Origin: Zoogloea oleivorans
GTDB taxonomy: Bacteria; Pseudomonadota; Gammaproteobacteria; Burkholderiales; Rhodocyclaceae
Assembly: GCF_008107625.1 (NCBI RefSeq)
Contig: NZ_SDKK01000002.1
Location: 97,756 to 161,755, forward strand
DNA length: 64,000 nucleotides
Direction: 5' to 3'
The position numbers were made by a program, and so were the translations under genes. Shown here piece by piece: positions 45,693-53,841 of the stretch; the first letter of the stretch is position 1, and each line of letters starts with the position of its first letter. The notes under the pieces were generated by a model that was not told the origin of the DNA, did no database searches, and was given only the letters and a program-made list of their open reading frames with translations.

Positions 45693-46175
45693 ATGCGCAG
45701 TCTGCTCTCCCTTTTTCTCGGCGCCCTGGCGGCCATCGGCCTGATCGGCTGCGACGCGGTCAACCTGAAGGACCTGAAACCCGGCGTTTCTACCGGCTTC
45801 GATGTGCGCGACAAGCTCGGCAAACCGGGTATCGAATGGCGCAACGACGACGGCAGCGTGACCTGGGAATACACCCGCCAGCCCGAAGGCACCGAGTGTT
45901 TCATGGCCACCATCGGGCCAGACAACATCCTGAAAAACCTCGAAAACGTGCTCACCCCGCAAAACTTCGCCCGCGTCGAGGCCGGCTGGACGAAGGACCA
46001 GGTGCGTCGCCTGCTCGGCAAACCGCGCTCGGTGCAAAGCTTCGCGATGAAGAAGGAAGAGGTCTGGGACTGGCGCCTGCCTCCCGAATTCAACGCCGCG
46101 GTGTTCTTCAACATCCATTTCGACATGGACGGCAAAGTTACCGGCACCAGCCGCAGTAACGAGATACGCGGCTGA
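45693..46175 (+). CDS. BamE/SmpA-like outer membrane lipoprotein
   Basis: A 160-residue lipoprotein with signal peptide and lipobox GLIGC (Cys20). It contains two SmpA/OmlA-like segments, LKDLKPGVSTGFDVRDKLGK and ARVEAGWTKDQVRRLLGKP, the second with the VRxxLGxP BamE signature. It is longer than the usual BamE (about 110-120 residues) because the fold pattern is repeated. It could be BamE-like in assembly or another SmpA family member. CGGAG lies before the ATG. Confidence 0.8.
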   Translation: MRSLLSLFLGALAAIGLIGCDAVNLKDLKPGVSTGFDVRDKLGKPGIEWRNDDGSVTWEYTRQPEGTECFMATIGPDNILKNLENVLTPQNFARVEAGWTKDQVRRLLGKPRSVQSFAMKKEEVWDWRLPPEFNAAVFFNIHFDMDGKVTGTSRSNEIRG

Positions 46176-46297
46176 CAGGCATGGCCGTTGCTGGCAACGA
46201 GACCTGTGACAAAAGTCACTCGGCATCTGGCGCGCCCTTCAGGAGCTCGCCCCCTGACCGTTAAGCCCAGGGTTGAGTCCATGCCCCGGAGCCCGCC

Positions 46298-48027
46298 ATG
46301 CGCAGCAACCTTCCCGTCACCCGTACCGAGTACTTCATTCAGGACGGGGCCGCCATCATCAGCCGCACCGACCGGAAAGGCCTGATCGCCAGTTGCAACG
46401 ACGAGTTCGTTGAAGCCAGCGGCTTCACCCGCGAAGAACTGCTCGGACAGGCCCACAATATCGTCCGCCACCCGGACATGCCGCCCGAGGCCTACAGGGA
46501 CATGTGGGCCAGCCTGGAACGTGGCCGACCGTGGAGCGGCATCGTCAAGAACCGGCGCAAGAACGGCGATTTCTACTGGGTACGCGCCACCGCCACACCC
46601 ATGGCCGACGGTTCGGGCTATATGTCGGTGCGCATCAAGGCCAGCCGCGAAGAAATCGCCAGCGCCGAAGCACTGTATGCGCGAATGCGCAGCGACACGG
46701 ACATCCGCCTCGACGAAGGACGACTCGCGCCCACCGGCCTGTTGGCCGCGTTCAGACGGTTCATGCCGCAAACGGGTCTGATCACCCGCATTTACCTGAT
46801 CACCGGCAGCCTTGCTGCCCTGTGCCTGATCGTCGGTCTGGTGGGTCTGAATGCCGCCGGCAGCAGCCGCGATGCCCTCAGGACGCTTCATGAGAACCCG
46901 GCGAGCGCCTCGCAAGGCACAGGAAAAATCGAAGCGGACAGGGCTGAAGCACGCTACCAGACAAGCCTGCAACTGCTTTCCGGAATGGCCGCAGGCCTGA
47001 CCCTTGCCGCCTGGCAACCCTCCTGCTGACCCGCCGGCTCAGTCAATCGATTGCGGGCGGGAAGACCGTCGCCGAAGCCATCGCCGCCGGCAACATGCTC
47101 CAGCCCCTGCCCGCTGCCAGCAATGACGAACTGGGCGCCCTGATCGTCCATATGGCCGTCATGCGCAACAACCTCCACGAACTGATCGCCTCGATCCGTA
47201 ACGAGGTCAAGGCCCTCCTCACCAACGCCCGCCAGCTCAGCAGCACCGCCAGCGAAACCTACCAACTGGCAGAAGACCAGGCCGAATCAGCTGCGGCGAT
47301 GGCGGCGGCCGTCGAGGAGTTGTCCGTCTCCATCGACCATATCGGCGACCATGCCCGCGAATCCCACCAGTTGTCGGAAAGTTCCGGCCAGCAGGCCACC
47401 AGCGGCGCCCGGGTGATCGGCGATGCGGCAGCCGAAATGCGCTCCATCGCCCAGTCGGTCAACATCTCGGCGAACTCGGTCCGCGAACTGGAGAACCTGT
47501 CCGGCGGCATCTCGATGATCGTCGGCGTCATCAAGGAAATCGCCGACCAGACCAACCTGCTGGCCCTCAATGCCGCCATCGAAGCCGCCCGGGCCGGCGA
47601 GTCGGGGCACGGCTTTGCCGTGGTGGCCGATGAGGTGCGCAAACTGGCCGAGCGCACAACCAAATCCACCGCCGAAATCACCACCATGATCGAACGCATC
47701 CAGGCGGCCACCCGCAGTGCCGCCGACGACATGGAAAGCGGCGTGAACCGGGTCGCCCGCGGCGTCACCCTCGCCGACGAAGCAGGCCAGACCGTCGGCA
47801 ACATCCAGCACAGCACCCGTCAGGTACTCGCCTCGGTGGAAGGCATCAACCTCGGCCTCAACGAACAATCGACGGCCGCCCGGGATATTGCCCAGCGGGT
47901 CGAACGGATCGCCGGCGCCTCCGAATCCAACGCCGCCAGCGCCGCCACCCTCACCCGTGCGGCGGACGACCTGTCCACCCTCGCCCACACCCTGGAAGAC
48001 CTGTCGGGGCGCTTCCGGATCGCCTGA
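46298..48027 (+). pseudogene. Aer-type PAS chemoreceptor, single-base frameshift
   Basis: Codes for an aerotaxis-like receptor in two frames. 46298-47029 gives the PAS domain (NDEFVEASGFTREELLGQ, NGDFYWVRATATPM), two membrane segments (about 170-195 and 225-240) and then WQPSC-stop. From about 47010 the next frame continues [18 protein letters not shown], a HAMP-like part, and the full signalling hairpin ([35 protein letters not shown]) to 48027. Restoring one G at the CTGGCAACC site near 47012-47014 joins the two into one 576-residue protein. Both halves look well conserved, so this is a recent inactivation or a sequencing error. CCGGAG precedes the first ATG. Confidence 0.82.
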
Positions 48028-48075
48028 GCCAAGATGCGGGAGGCGGCACAGCCTGACACACCGCATTCACAAAAG

Positions 48076-48121
48076 TGCTCCATCGTGCACTTGGCATGGA
48101 GCAACCGTCCCGTTTCGAGAC
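48076..48121 (+). promoter_or_regulatory. Dyad symmetries upstream of aldehyde dehydrogenase
   Basis: TGCTCCAT (48076-48083) pairs with ATGGAGCA (48096-48103). GTCCCG-TTT-CGAGAC (48107-48121) is a second near-palindrome. Both lie about 130-170 bp before the predicted sigma-54 start, a fitting place for an enhancer-binding activator. Confidence 0.4.
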
Positions 48122-48222
48122 ACCCCCAGGCAGCCGATGCGGCGCTGCACAAAAATGGCACACCCTCACCAAGGGACTGATAAAAAAGACATTTGATCCC
48201 ATAACGAGAGCTGATCCGGAGC

Positions 48223-48238
48223 TGGCATGACCCCTGCT
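48223..48238 (+). promoter_or_regulatory. Probable sigma-54 promoter of aldehyde dehydrogenase
   Basis: TGGCAT, GACCC, CTGCT with GG (48224-48225) and GC (48236-48237) exactly 10 bases apart. Expected start near 48249, 46 bp before the ATG. Alcohol/acetaldehyde dehydrogenases of this type are often RpoN and AcoR controlled. Confidence 0.58.
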
Positions 48239-48294
48239 GAATGGATGACAACGCTGCACAACGCGTTTTCAATCAAATCCAGGAGGAGACATTC

Positions 48295-49815
48295 ATGCTT
48301 TACGCACTGCCCGGTACTGCCGAAGCCAAAGTCCAATACAAGTCCAAGTACGACAACTTCATCGGTGGCAAGTGGGTTGCCCCGGTCAAGGGTGAATACT
48401 TCGACGTCATCACCCCGATCACCGGCAAGGTCTACACCCAGGCCGCCCGCTCCACCGCCGAAGACGTGGAACTGGCCCTCGACGCCGCCCACGCTGTCGC
48501 CGACTCCTGGGGCCGTACCTCCCCCACCGAGCGCGCCAACCTGCTGCTGAAGATCGCCGACCGCCTGGAAGCCAACATCGAACTGCTGGCCTACGCCGAG
48601 ACCGTCGATAACGGCAAGGCCATCCGCGAAACCCTGAACGCCGACATCCCGCTGGCTGTCGATCACTTCCGCTACTTCGCCGGCTGTCTGCGCGCCCAGG
48701 AAGGCAGCATCAGCGAGATCGACGAAAACACCATCGCTTATCACTTCCACGAGCCCCTCGGCGTCGTTGGCCAGATCATTCCCTGGAACTTCCCGATCCT
48801 GATGGCGGCCTGGAAGCTGGCTCCCGCCATCGGCGCCGGCAACTGCGTGGTTCTGAAGCCCGCCGAATCCACCCCGATCTCCATCCTGGTGCTGGCCGAA
48901 CTGGTCGCCGACCTGATTCCCCCCGGCGTGCTGAACATCATCAACGGTTTTGGCCGCGAAGCCGGCATGCCGCTGGCCACCAGCAAGCGTATCGCCAAGA
49001 TCGCCTTCACCGGCTCCACCGCTACCGGCCGCGTCATCGCCCAGGCCGCTGCCACCAACCTGATTCCGGCCACCCTGGAACTCGGCGGCAAGTCCCCCAA
49101 CATCTTCTTTGAAGATGTGATGGCCGCCGACGACGCCTTCCTCGACAAGGCTGTCGAAGGCATGGTGCTGTTCGCCTTCAACCAGGGCGAAGTGTGTACC
49201 TGCCCGTCCCGCGCCCTGATCCACGAATCGATCTACGATCGTTTCATGGAAAAGGTGCTGGCCCGCGTCAAGGCCATCAAGCAGCTCAGCCCGCTCGACA
49301 CCGACAGCATGATGGGTGCCCAGGCTTCCGCCGATCAGCTCAACAAGATCATGTCCTACATGGAAGTCGGCCAGCAGGATGGCGCCGAATGCCTGGTCGG
49401 CGGCGAGCGCGCCCATCTGGGCGGCGACCTTGAAGGCGGCTACTACATCCAGCCGACCCTCTTCAAGGGCCACAACAAGATGCGCATCTTCCAGGAAGAG
49501 ATCTTCGGACCGGTGCTGGCCGTGACCACCTTCAAGGACGAAGCCGAAGCCCTGGCCATCGCCAACGACACCCCGTACGGCCTCGGCGCCGGCGTATGGA
49601 GCCGTGACGGCAGCCGCGCCTTCCGCATGGGCCGTGGCATCAAGGCCGGCCGCGTCTGGACCAACTGCTACCACGCCTACCCGGCGGGTGCGACCTTCGG
49701 CGGCTACAAGGAGTCCGGCATCGGCCGCGAAACCCACAAGATGATGCTCGACCACTACCAACAGACCAAGAACCTGCTGGTCAGCTACAGCCCGAACGCC
49801 CTGGGATTCTTCTGA
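48295..49815 (+). CDS. NAD-dependent aldehyde dehydrogenase (AldB/ExaC type)
   Basis: A 506-residue cytosolic enzyme oxidising acetaldehyde or similar aldehydes to acids. Conserved are [19 protein letters not shown] (cofactor region), [19 protein letters not shown] with the general base Glu, and the catalytic Cys in [12 protein letters not shown], as in E. coli AldB. The C-terminus has [11 protein letters not shown]. The ATG at 48295 is fixed by AGGAGGAG upstream. A DUF779 gene follows, a known partner of this subgroup. A terminator sits between the two. Confidence 0.93.
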   Translation: MLYALPGTAEAKVQYKSKYDNFIGGKWVAPVKGEYFDVITPITGKVYTQAARSTAEDVELALDAAHAVADSWGRTSPTERANLLLKIADRLEANIELLAYAETVDNGKAIRETLNADIPLAVDHFRYFAGCLRAQEGSISEIDENTIAYHFHEPLGVVGQIIPWNFPILMAAWKLAPAIGAGNCVVLKPAESTPISILVLAELVADLIPPGVLNIINGFGREAGMPLATSKRIAKIAFTGSTATGRVIAQAAATNLIPATLELGGKSPNIFFEDVMAADDAFLDKAVEGMVLFAFNQGEVCTCPSRALIHESIYDRFMEKVLARVKAIKQLSPLDTDSMMGAQASADQLNKIMSYMEVGQQDGAECLVGGERAHLGGDLEGGYYIQPTLFKGHNKMRIFQEEIFGPVLAVTTFKDEAEALAIANDTPYGLGAGVWSRDGSRAFRMGRGIKAGRVWTNCYHAYPAGATFGGYKESGIGRETHKMMLDHYQQTKNLLVSYSPNALGFF

Positions 49816-49846
49816 TCCCCGAGTCAAACGAGTAAGGCAAGGTGTT

Positions 49847-49877
49847 ACGGGGCGAGGTTTCTCGCCCCGTTTTTTTC
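49847..49877 (+). terminator. Terminator between aldehyde dehydrogenase and DUF779 genes
   Basis: A 10-bp perfect stem ACGGGGCGAG/CTCGCCCCGT with a GTTT loop and a T7 tail. It ends 16 bp before the DUF779 ATG, so read-through or partial termination must feed the downstream genes. Confidence 0.9.
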
Positions 49878-49892
49878 TTCAAGGACCCCATC

Positions 49893-50261
49893 ATGACCGC
49901 TCGCATCGTGGCCACCGAGGCGGCCTGCCGCTTCATTGACGAACTCGCTGCCGAGTTCGGCCCGCTGATGTTCCTGCTTTCCGGCGGCTGCTGCGACGGC
50001 AGCGTGCCCAACTGCTACAAGGTCGGTGAAGTGCAGCCCGGCCCGACGATGGTGCTGCTCGGCGACGTAGCCGGCGCGCCCTTCTACCTGGGCCACCAGG
50101 AGTTTTCCTACTACGGTAGCAGCCAGCTGACCCTCGACGTGGAACCCGGCAAGGGTGGCGATTTCTCCCTCGACTGCGGCAAGGGCAAGGCCTTTGTGAC
50201 CCGTTCCCGCCTGTTCAACGAAAACGAACTGTCGACCCTGCCTCCCATCCCGGGACACTGA
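49893..50261 (+). CDS. DUF779 protein
   Basis: A 122-residue soluble protein. LLSGGCCDGSVPNCYKVGEV, with three Cys, and FYLGHQEFSYYGSSQLTLDV are DUF779 signatures. The gene is habitually next to AldB/ExaC-type aldehyde dehydrogenases; function is unknown, perhaps metal- or cofactor-related given the Cys residues. AAGGA precedes the ATG at 49893. The longer frame from 49842 would include the terminator and is rejected. Confidence 0.88.
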   Translation: MTARIVATEAACRFIDELAAEFGPLMFLLSGGCCDGSVPNCYKVGEVQPGPTMVLLGDVAGAPFYLGHQEFSYYGSSQLTLDVEPGKGGDFSLDCGKGKAFVTRSRLFNENELSTLPPIPGH

Positions 50262-50315
50262 GCCCGACAAGGTGCGTGTTTTTTCACCCGACGACGACAA
50301 ACGAAAGGAAGGACC

Positions 50316-50759
50316 ATGAGCACACACCCGGCCGGCATTGTCGACTCGTTGCGGGTCCGCCTGAGCCCCGAAGCCGAGATGTTCCTCGGCTCCCTGCATG
50401 ACAGCTCCGGCAAGCTCCACCTGCTGTTCGACGGCAACGCTCCTGAAACCCAGCGCCTGCGCTGGACCCGGGCCGACCTGCACGGCAACCCGGACGGCTA
50501 CGTACCGTGGGCACGCATCTCCTGCGGCACCCTGCTGGTGACGGCTCACGACGTGCTGCGGGTCCAGTCCAACCGCCTGCTCGTAGACCTGGCCGAGTTC
50601 AGCCCTGACTCCGCCTCGGCCCACTGCCCGACCCTGCGCCTCAGCGCCCGGCTGATCCCCCTCGGGCCGGACGACCTAGCCCTGCGCCAGGCGTTTGAGC
50701 GAGGACCCTCTCCTCTGGCGCAGGACGGCGACACGCGCCAAACCCATTACGGGCAATAA
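50316..50759 (+). CDS. Hypothetical protein, third gene of the aldehyde dehydrogenase cluster
   Basis: A 147-residue soluble protein with AAAGGAAGG before the ATG. Strands such as GKLHLLFDGNAP, RLRWTRADLHG and SNRLLVDLAEF suggest a small beta-rich fold. RISCGTLLVTAHDVLRVQS includes one Cys and one His. No family recognised. The 54-bp gap to DUF779 and shared direction suggest it belongs to the same transcript. Confidence 0.65.
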   Translation: MSTHPAGIVDSLRVRLSPEAEMFLGSLHDSSGKLHLLFDGNAPETQRLRWTRADLHGNPDGYVPWARISCGTLLVTAHDVLRVQSNRLLVDLAEFSPDSASAHCPTLRLSARLIPLGPDDLALRQAFERGPSPLAQDGDTRQTHYGQ

Positions 50760-50895
50760 CCAACAGGTTTCTTTGACCTTCTCCTAAAGGCTGCGCCCCC
50801 GATTGACGTGAACTTCTCAGGAAGCACGTGGCGCCATACCGCGGTCACATGATCGCAGCACTCACGAATCGCGCTCCTGCGGAGAGAACCCATCC

Positions 50896-51837
50896 ATGGC
50901 CACCCTGTTATGGCTTCAAACCGGCGCCTGCAGCGGCGACACCATGTCGCTGCTCAACGCGGACAGCCCCTCCATCGAAAGCCTGATGCGCAAGGGCAGC
51001 ATTGAGCTGCTGTGGCACCCATCCCTCTCCGACACGCCACCTGGCGGGCTGGGCAAGCTGATCGCAGCCATCGAGGCCGGCACCCAGGCACTCGACATCC
51101 TGTGCGTTGAAGGCAGCCTCATCACCGGCCCCTTTGGCACCGGCATGTTCGACAGCTACCGCGGCCGCCCCAAGATCCAGATCGCCGAAGCCCTCGCCCG
51201 GCGCGCGCGTTACGTGGTCGCCGTGGGCACCTGCTCGGCCTTCGGCGGCATTCCCGCCGCGCCGCCCAATCCCACCGACTGCACCGGCCTGCAGTTCGAC
51301 CACGAACAACCGGGCGGGCTGCTGCCACCGGAATGGCGCTCCGGTGCCGGCCTGCCGGTCATCAACCTGGCCGGCTGCCCGACCCATCCGACCACCATCA
51401 CCCGCAGCCTGGCCATGCTCGCCCAGGATTTGCCGCTGGAACTCGACTTCCTCAACCGGCCACGCCTTTTCTTCAGCACCACGGTGCACCAAGGCTGCAC
51501 GCGCAACGAATACCACGAGTACGACGTCGAAGAGACCGTGCCCGGCGGCCGCGGCTGCATGTACTTCAACCTCGGCTGTCAGGGCCCCAGCACCCTGGCC
51601 AACTGCAACAGCGAACTGTGGAACGGGCGCAGCAGCAAGCCCCGCGCCGGTGTTCCGTGCTTCGGGTGCACCTCACCCGGCTTTCCACGGGATGGCGACC
51701 TGTTCCGTACCGAGAAAATCGGTGCGGTGCCGGTGACCCTGCCACTGGGCGTCTCCCGCGCCCACTACATGGCCTACAAGAACCTCGCCCACGCGGCCGC
51801 TCCACTGCGCGTAAAGAATCGCGAGATGGAGCCCTGA
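50896..51837 (+). CDS. [NiFe] hydrogenase small subunit with CxGD proximal motif
   Basis: A 313-residue Fe-S subunit that passes electrons from the NiFe site. There is no Tat signal, so it is cytosolic. The N-terminus GACSGDTMSLLNADSPSIES has C12-S-G-D15 where most hydrogenases have CxxC, so one proximal-cluster Cys is replaced by Asp. The other proximal ligands are in GTCSAFGG and LAGCPTHP. The distal cluster is HQGC...GRGCMYF...LGCQGP, and the medial cluster uses NCNS and PCFGC (three Cys). The opening resembles the soluble sensor/uptake types (HupU, HoxB), while CxGD recalls the actinobacterial group 1h enzymes, known to have a 3Cys-1Asp cluster. GGAG lies upstream. The large subunit follows after 11 bp. 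Confidence 0.9.
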   Translation: MATLLWLQTGACSGDTMSLLNADSPSIESLMRKGSIELLWHPSLSDTPPGGLGKLIAAIEAGTQALDILCVEGSLITGPFGTGMFDSYRGRPKIQIAEALARRARYVVAVGTCSAFGGIPAAPPNPTDCTGLQFDHEQPGGLLPPEWRSGAGLPVINLAGCPTHPTTITRSLAMLAQDLPLELDFLNRPRLFFSTTVHQGCTRNEYHEYDVEETVPGGRGCMYFNLGCQGPSTLANCNSELWNGRSSKPRAGVPCFGCTSPGFPRDGDLFRTEKIGAVPVTLPLGVSRAHYMAYKNLAHAAAPLRVKNREMEP

Positions 51838-51848
51838 AGGCACGCCCC

Positions 51849-53384
51849 ATGAGCCGCACCACCCTCAACATCGACCTCAACCGCGTGGAAGGTGACCTGG
51901 AGTTCCAGGTGGATCTGGACGGCAACCGGGTGGTGGACGCCCGCTGCGTCGGCACGCTGTTCCGCGGCTTCGAGCAACTGCTGATCGGCCGCGCGCCCAA
52001 GGACGGGCTGGTGATCACGCCCCGCGTGTGCGGCATCTGCGGCACCGCCCACCTGTACACTGCCGCGCTGGCGCTGGAGCGCATGGCCCAGCTGCCGGTG
52101 TCGCCCCACGCCACCCTCGTGCGCAACCTGTGCCTGATGGCCGAAAACGTGCAGAGCGACCTGCGCCAGAGCTTCCTGTTCTTCACCCCGGACTTCGTCC
52201 ATCCGCGCTACGCGGCGCAGCCCCTGTTCGCGGACATCGAGGCGGCCTTCGCCCCCATGAAGGGGCGCATCGTGCGCTCGACCCTCGCCGCCAGCCGCAA
52301 GGTGGTCGAACTGGTCGCCATCTACGGCGGCCAGTGGCCGCACTCCTCCTACATGCTGCCCGGCGGCATCACCCGCGGCGCCACCGCCCGCGACCTGATG
52401 GACTGCCAGGACATCGTGGACCGGACCATCGAGTGGTACGAACTCGACGTTATCGGCGACAGCCTCGACAACTGGCTGGCCCTCGACAGCGCCGACGCCT
52501 TCTTCAGCTGGCTCGACGCCGCCCCCCACGCCGCCAGCGCCCTCGGCCTCCTGACCCGCTTCGCCCGTGCCATCGGCCTGCACCACATCGGCGCCGGCGC
52601 CCGTTACTTTCTCAGTGCCGGCTCGTGGCACGACCCGCTGCGCTGGCAGCCACCCTACGGCGAGCCGGCCGGCCTGCTCCCCGCGGGCCTCTACCACGCC
52701 GACCACGGCCAGCTGGACGCCTTCAACCCGGACATCATCAACGAGCACGTGCGCCATTCCTGGTACCGCCCCTACCCGGGCGGGCGCCACCCCTACATCG
52801 GCGAAACGGTGCCCGACTACCAGCCCGACACCGACCGCTACACCTGGGCCAAGGCCCCCCGCTACGGCGACAAGGTGATCGAAACCGGCCCGCTGGCCGA
52901 ACTGCTCACCGGCGGCGACCAGCTCATCGTATCCCTGCTCGCCCTCGAAGGCCCCAACGCCTGGCTGCGCCAGTTTGCCCGACTGCGCCGTACCGGCCTG
53001 ACCCTGCACCTGATGAAGCAACACCTGGCCGAACTCGCCCGCCAGCTCGGCACGCCCCACTACCTGCCCCCGCCGGCCGGCGCCCTCGACCAGGGTGAAG
53101 GCTACGGCCTGGTACAGGCCGCCCGGGGCAGCCTCGGACACTGGATACAGGTAACAGACGGGCGCATCAGCCGCTACCAGATCGTCACCCCCACCGCCTG
53201 GAACGCTTCGCCGAAGGACAGCGCCGGCCAGCACGGCCACTGGGAAGAAAGCGTCATCGGGGTCGAACTGGCCGACCCGGCCGACCCCATCGAAATCGGC
53301 CACATCGTCCGCTCCCACGACCCCTGCCTGGTATGCACGGTGCACTTTGTCGGACGCGCGGAACGACACCGCTATGGCGTCTGA
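51849..53384 (+). CDS. [NiFe] hydrogenase large subunit
   Basis: A 511-residue catalytic subunit. Motif L1 is RVCGICGTAH (Cys61, Cys64) and motif L2 DPCLVCTVH (Cys493, Cys496), giving the four Cys of the NiFe site. After His499 there are 12 more residues (FVGRAERHRYGV), the extension normally cut by a specific endopeptidase after nickel insertion. The overall make-up is close to group 2 soluble enzymes. Regulatory hydrogenases usually lack such an extension, so this one appears to need full maturation. The protease gene overlaps its 3' end by 11 bp. hyp genes are not in the window. Confidence 0.93.
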   Translation: MSRTTLNIDLNRVEGDLEFQVDLDGNRVVDARCVGTLFRGFEQLLIGRAPKDGLVITPRVCGICGTAHLYTAALALERMAQLPVSPHATLVRNLCLMAENVQSDLRQSFLFFTPDFVHPRYAAQPLFADIEAAFAPMKGRIVRSTLAASRKVVELVAIYGGQWPHSSYMLPGGITRGATARDLMDCQDIVDRTIEWYELDVIGDSLDNWLALDSADAFFSWLDAAPHAASALGLLTRFARAIGLHHIGAGARYFLSAGSWHDPLRWQPPYGEPAGLLPAGLYHADHGQLDAFNPDIINEHVRHSWYRPYPGGRHPYIGETVPDYQPDTDRYTWAKAPRYGDKVIETGPLAELLTGGDQLIVSLLALEGPNAWLRQFARLRRTGLTLHLMKQHLAELARQLGTPHYLPPPAGALDQGEGYGLVQAARGSLGHWIQVTDGRISRYQIVTPTAWNASPKDSAGQHGHWEESVIGVELADPADPIEIGHIVRSHDPCLVCTVHFVGRAERHRYGV

Positions 53385-53841
53385 CGACATCCACATCATC
53401 TGCTTCGGCAACGAGCTGCACGGCGACGATGGTGTCGGCCCGGCTGTTCATGCCCTGCTTGCCACAAAGCGGCTGCCCTCCGGCGTGCGCCTGATGCGTG
53501 CCGACATCGCCGGGCTTGCCGCCATCGGCTGTTTCGACGGCTGCCGCCGCGCCGTGGTGGTGGATGCCCTGCGCGGCTTCGGTGCCCCCGGTTCGGTGCA
53601 CGACCTCGACGCCCTGCTCCTCGCCGAGGCCGCCGACACCGACGAAGCCCCCGGCGGCTTCCACGGCGCCGGCGTCGGCGCCCTGCTGCGCCTGCTTCCA
53701 CTGGCGCTCGCGCATCTGCCGGAAATCCACCTGATCGGCATCGAAATCGAGTCCACACAGCCCTTCACGCCCGGGCTCTCACACCCCGTCGCCGGCAGCA
53801 TCGCCCGTGCCGCCCGCAGGGTCATGGAACACCTGTCATGA
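53374..53841 (+). CDS. Hydrogenase maturation endopeptidase (HupD/HyaD family)
   Basis: A 155-residue cytosolic protease. CFGNELHGDDGVGPAVHALL is the family N-terminus, with the nickel-sensing acidic residue in the DDG region. AVVVDALRGFG corresponds to the central strand with the second acidic site, and a late GIEIESTQPFTPGLS follows. It removes the large-subunit tail once nickel is inserted. It overlaps the large subunit (11 bp) and the kinase gene (4 bp, ATGA), which ties all four genes into one translationally coupled unit. Confidence 0.9.
   Translation: MASDDIHIICFGNELHGDDGVGPAVHALLATKRLPSGVRLMRADIAGLAAIGCFDGCRRAVVVDALRGFGAPGSVHDLDALLLAEAADTDEAPGGFHGAGVGALLRLLPLALAHLPEIHLIGIEIESTQPFTPGLSHPVAGSIARAARRVMEHLS

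Noticed and set aside
48166-49827. 553-codon minus-strand frame opposite the aldehyde dehydrogenase
   Set aside because: Entirely antisense to a well-defined enzyme and without recognisable motifs.
50760-50895. Sigma-54 promoter before the hydrogenase operon
   Set aside because: GTGGCGCC with a following CG, not GC, at the right distance; no acceptable -12 box.
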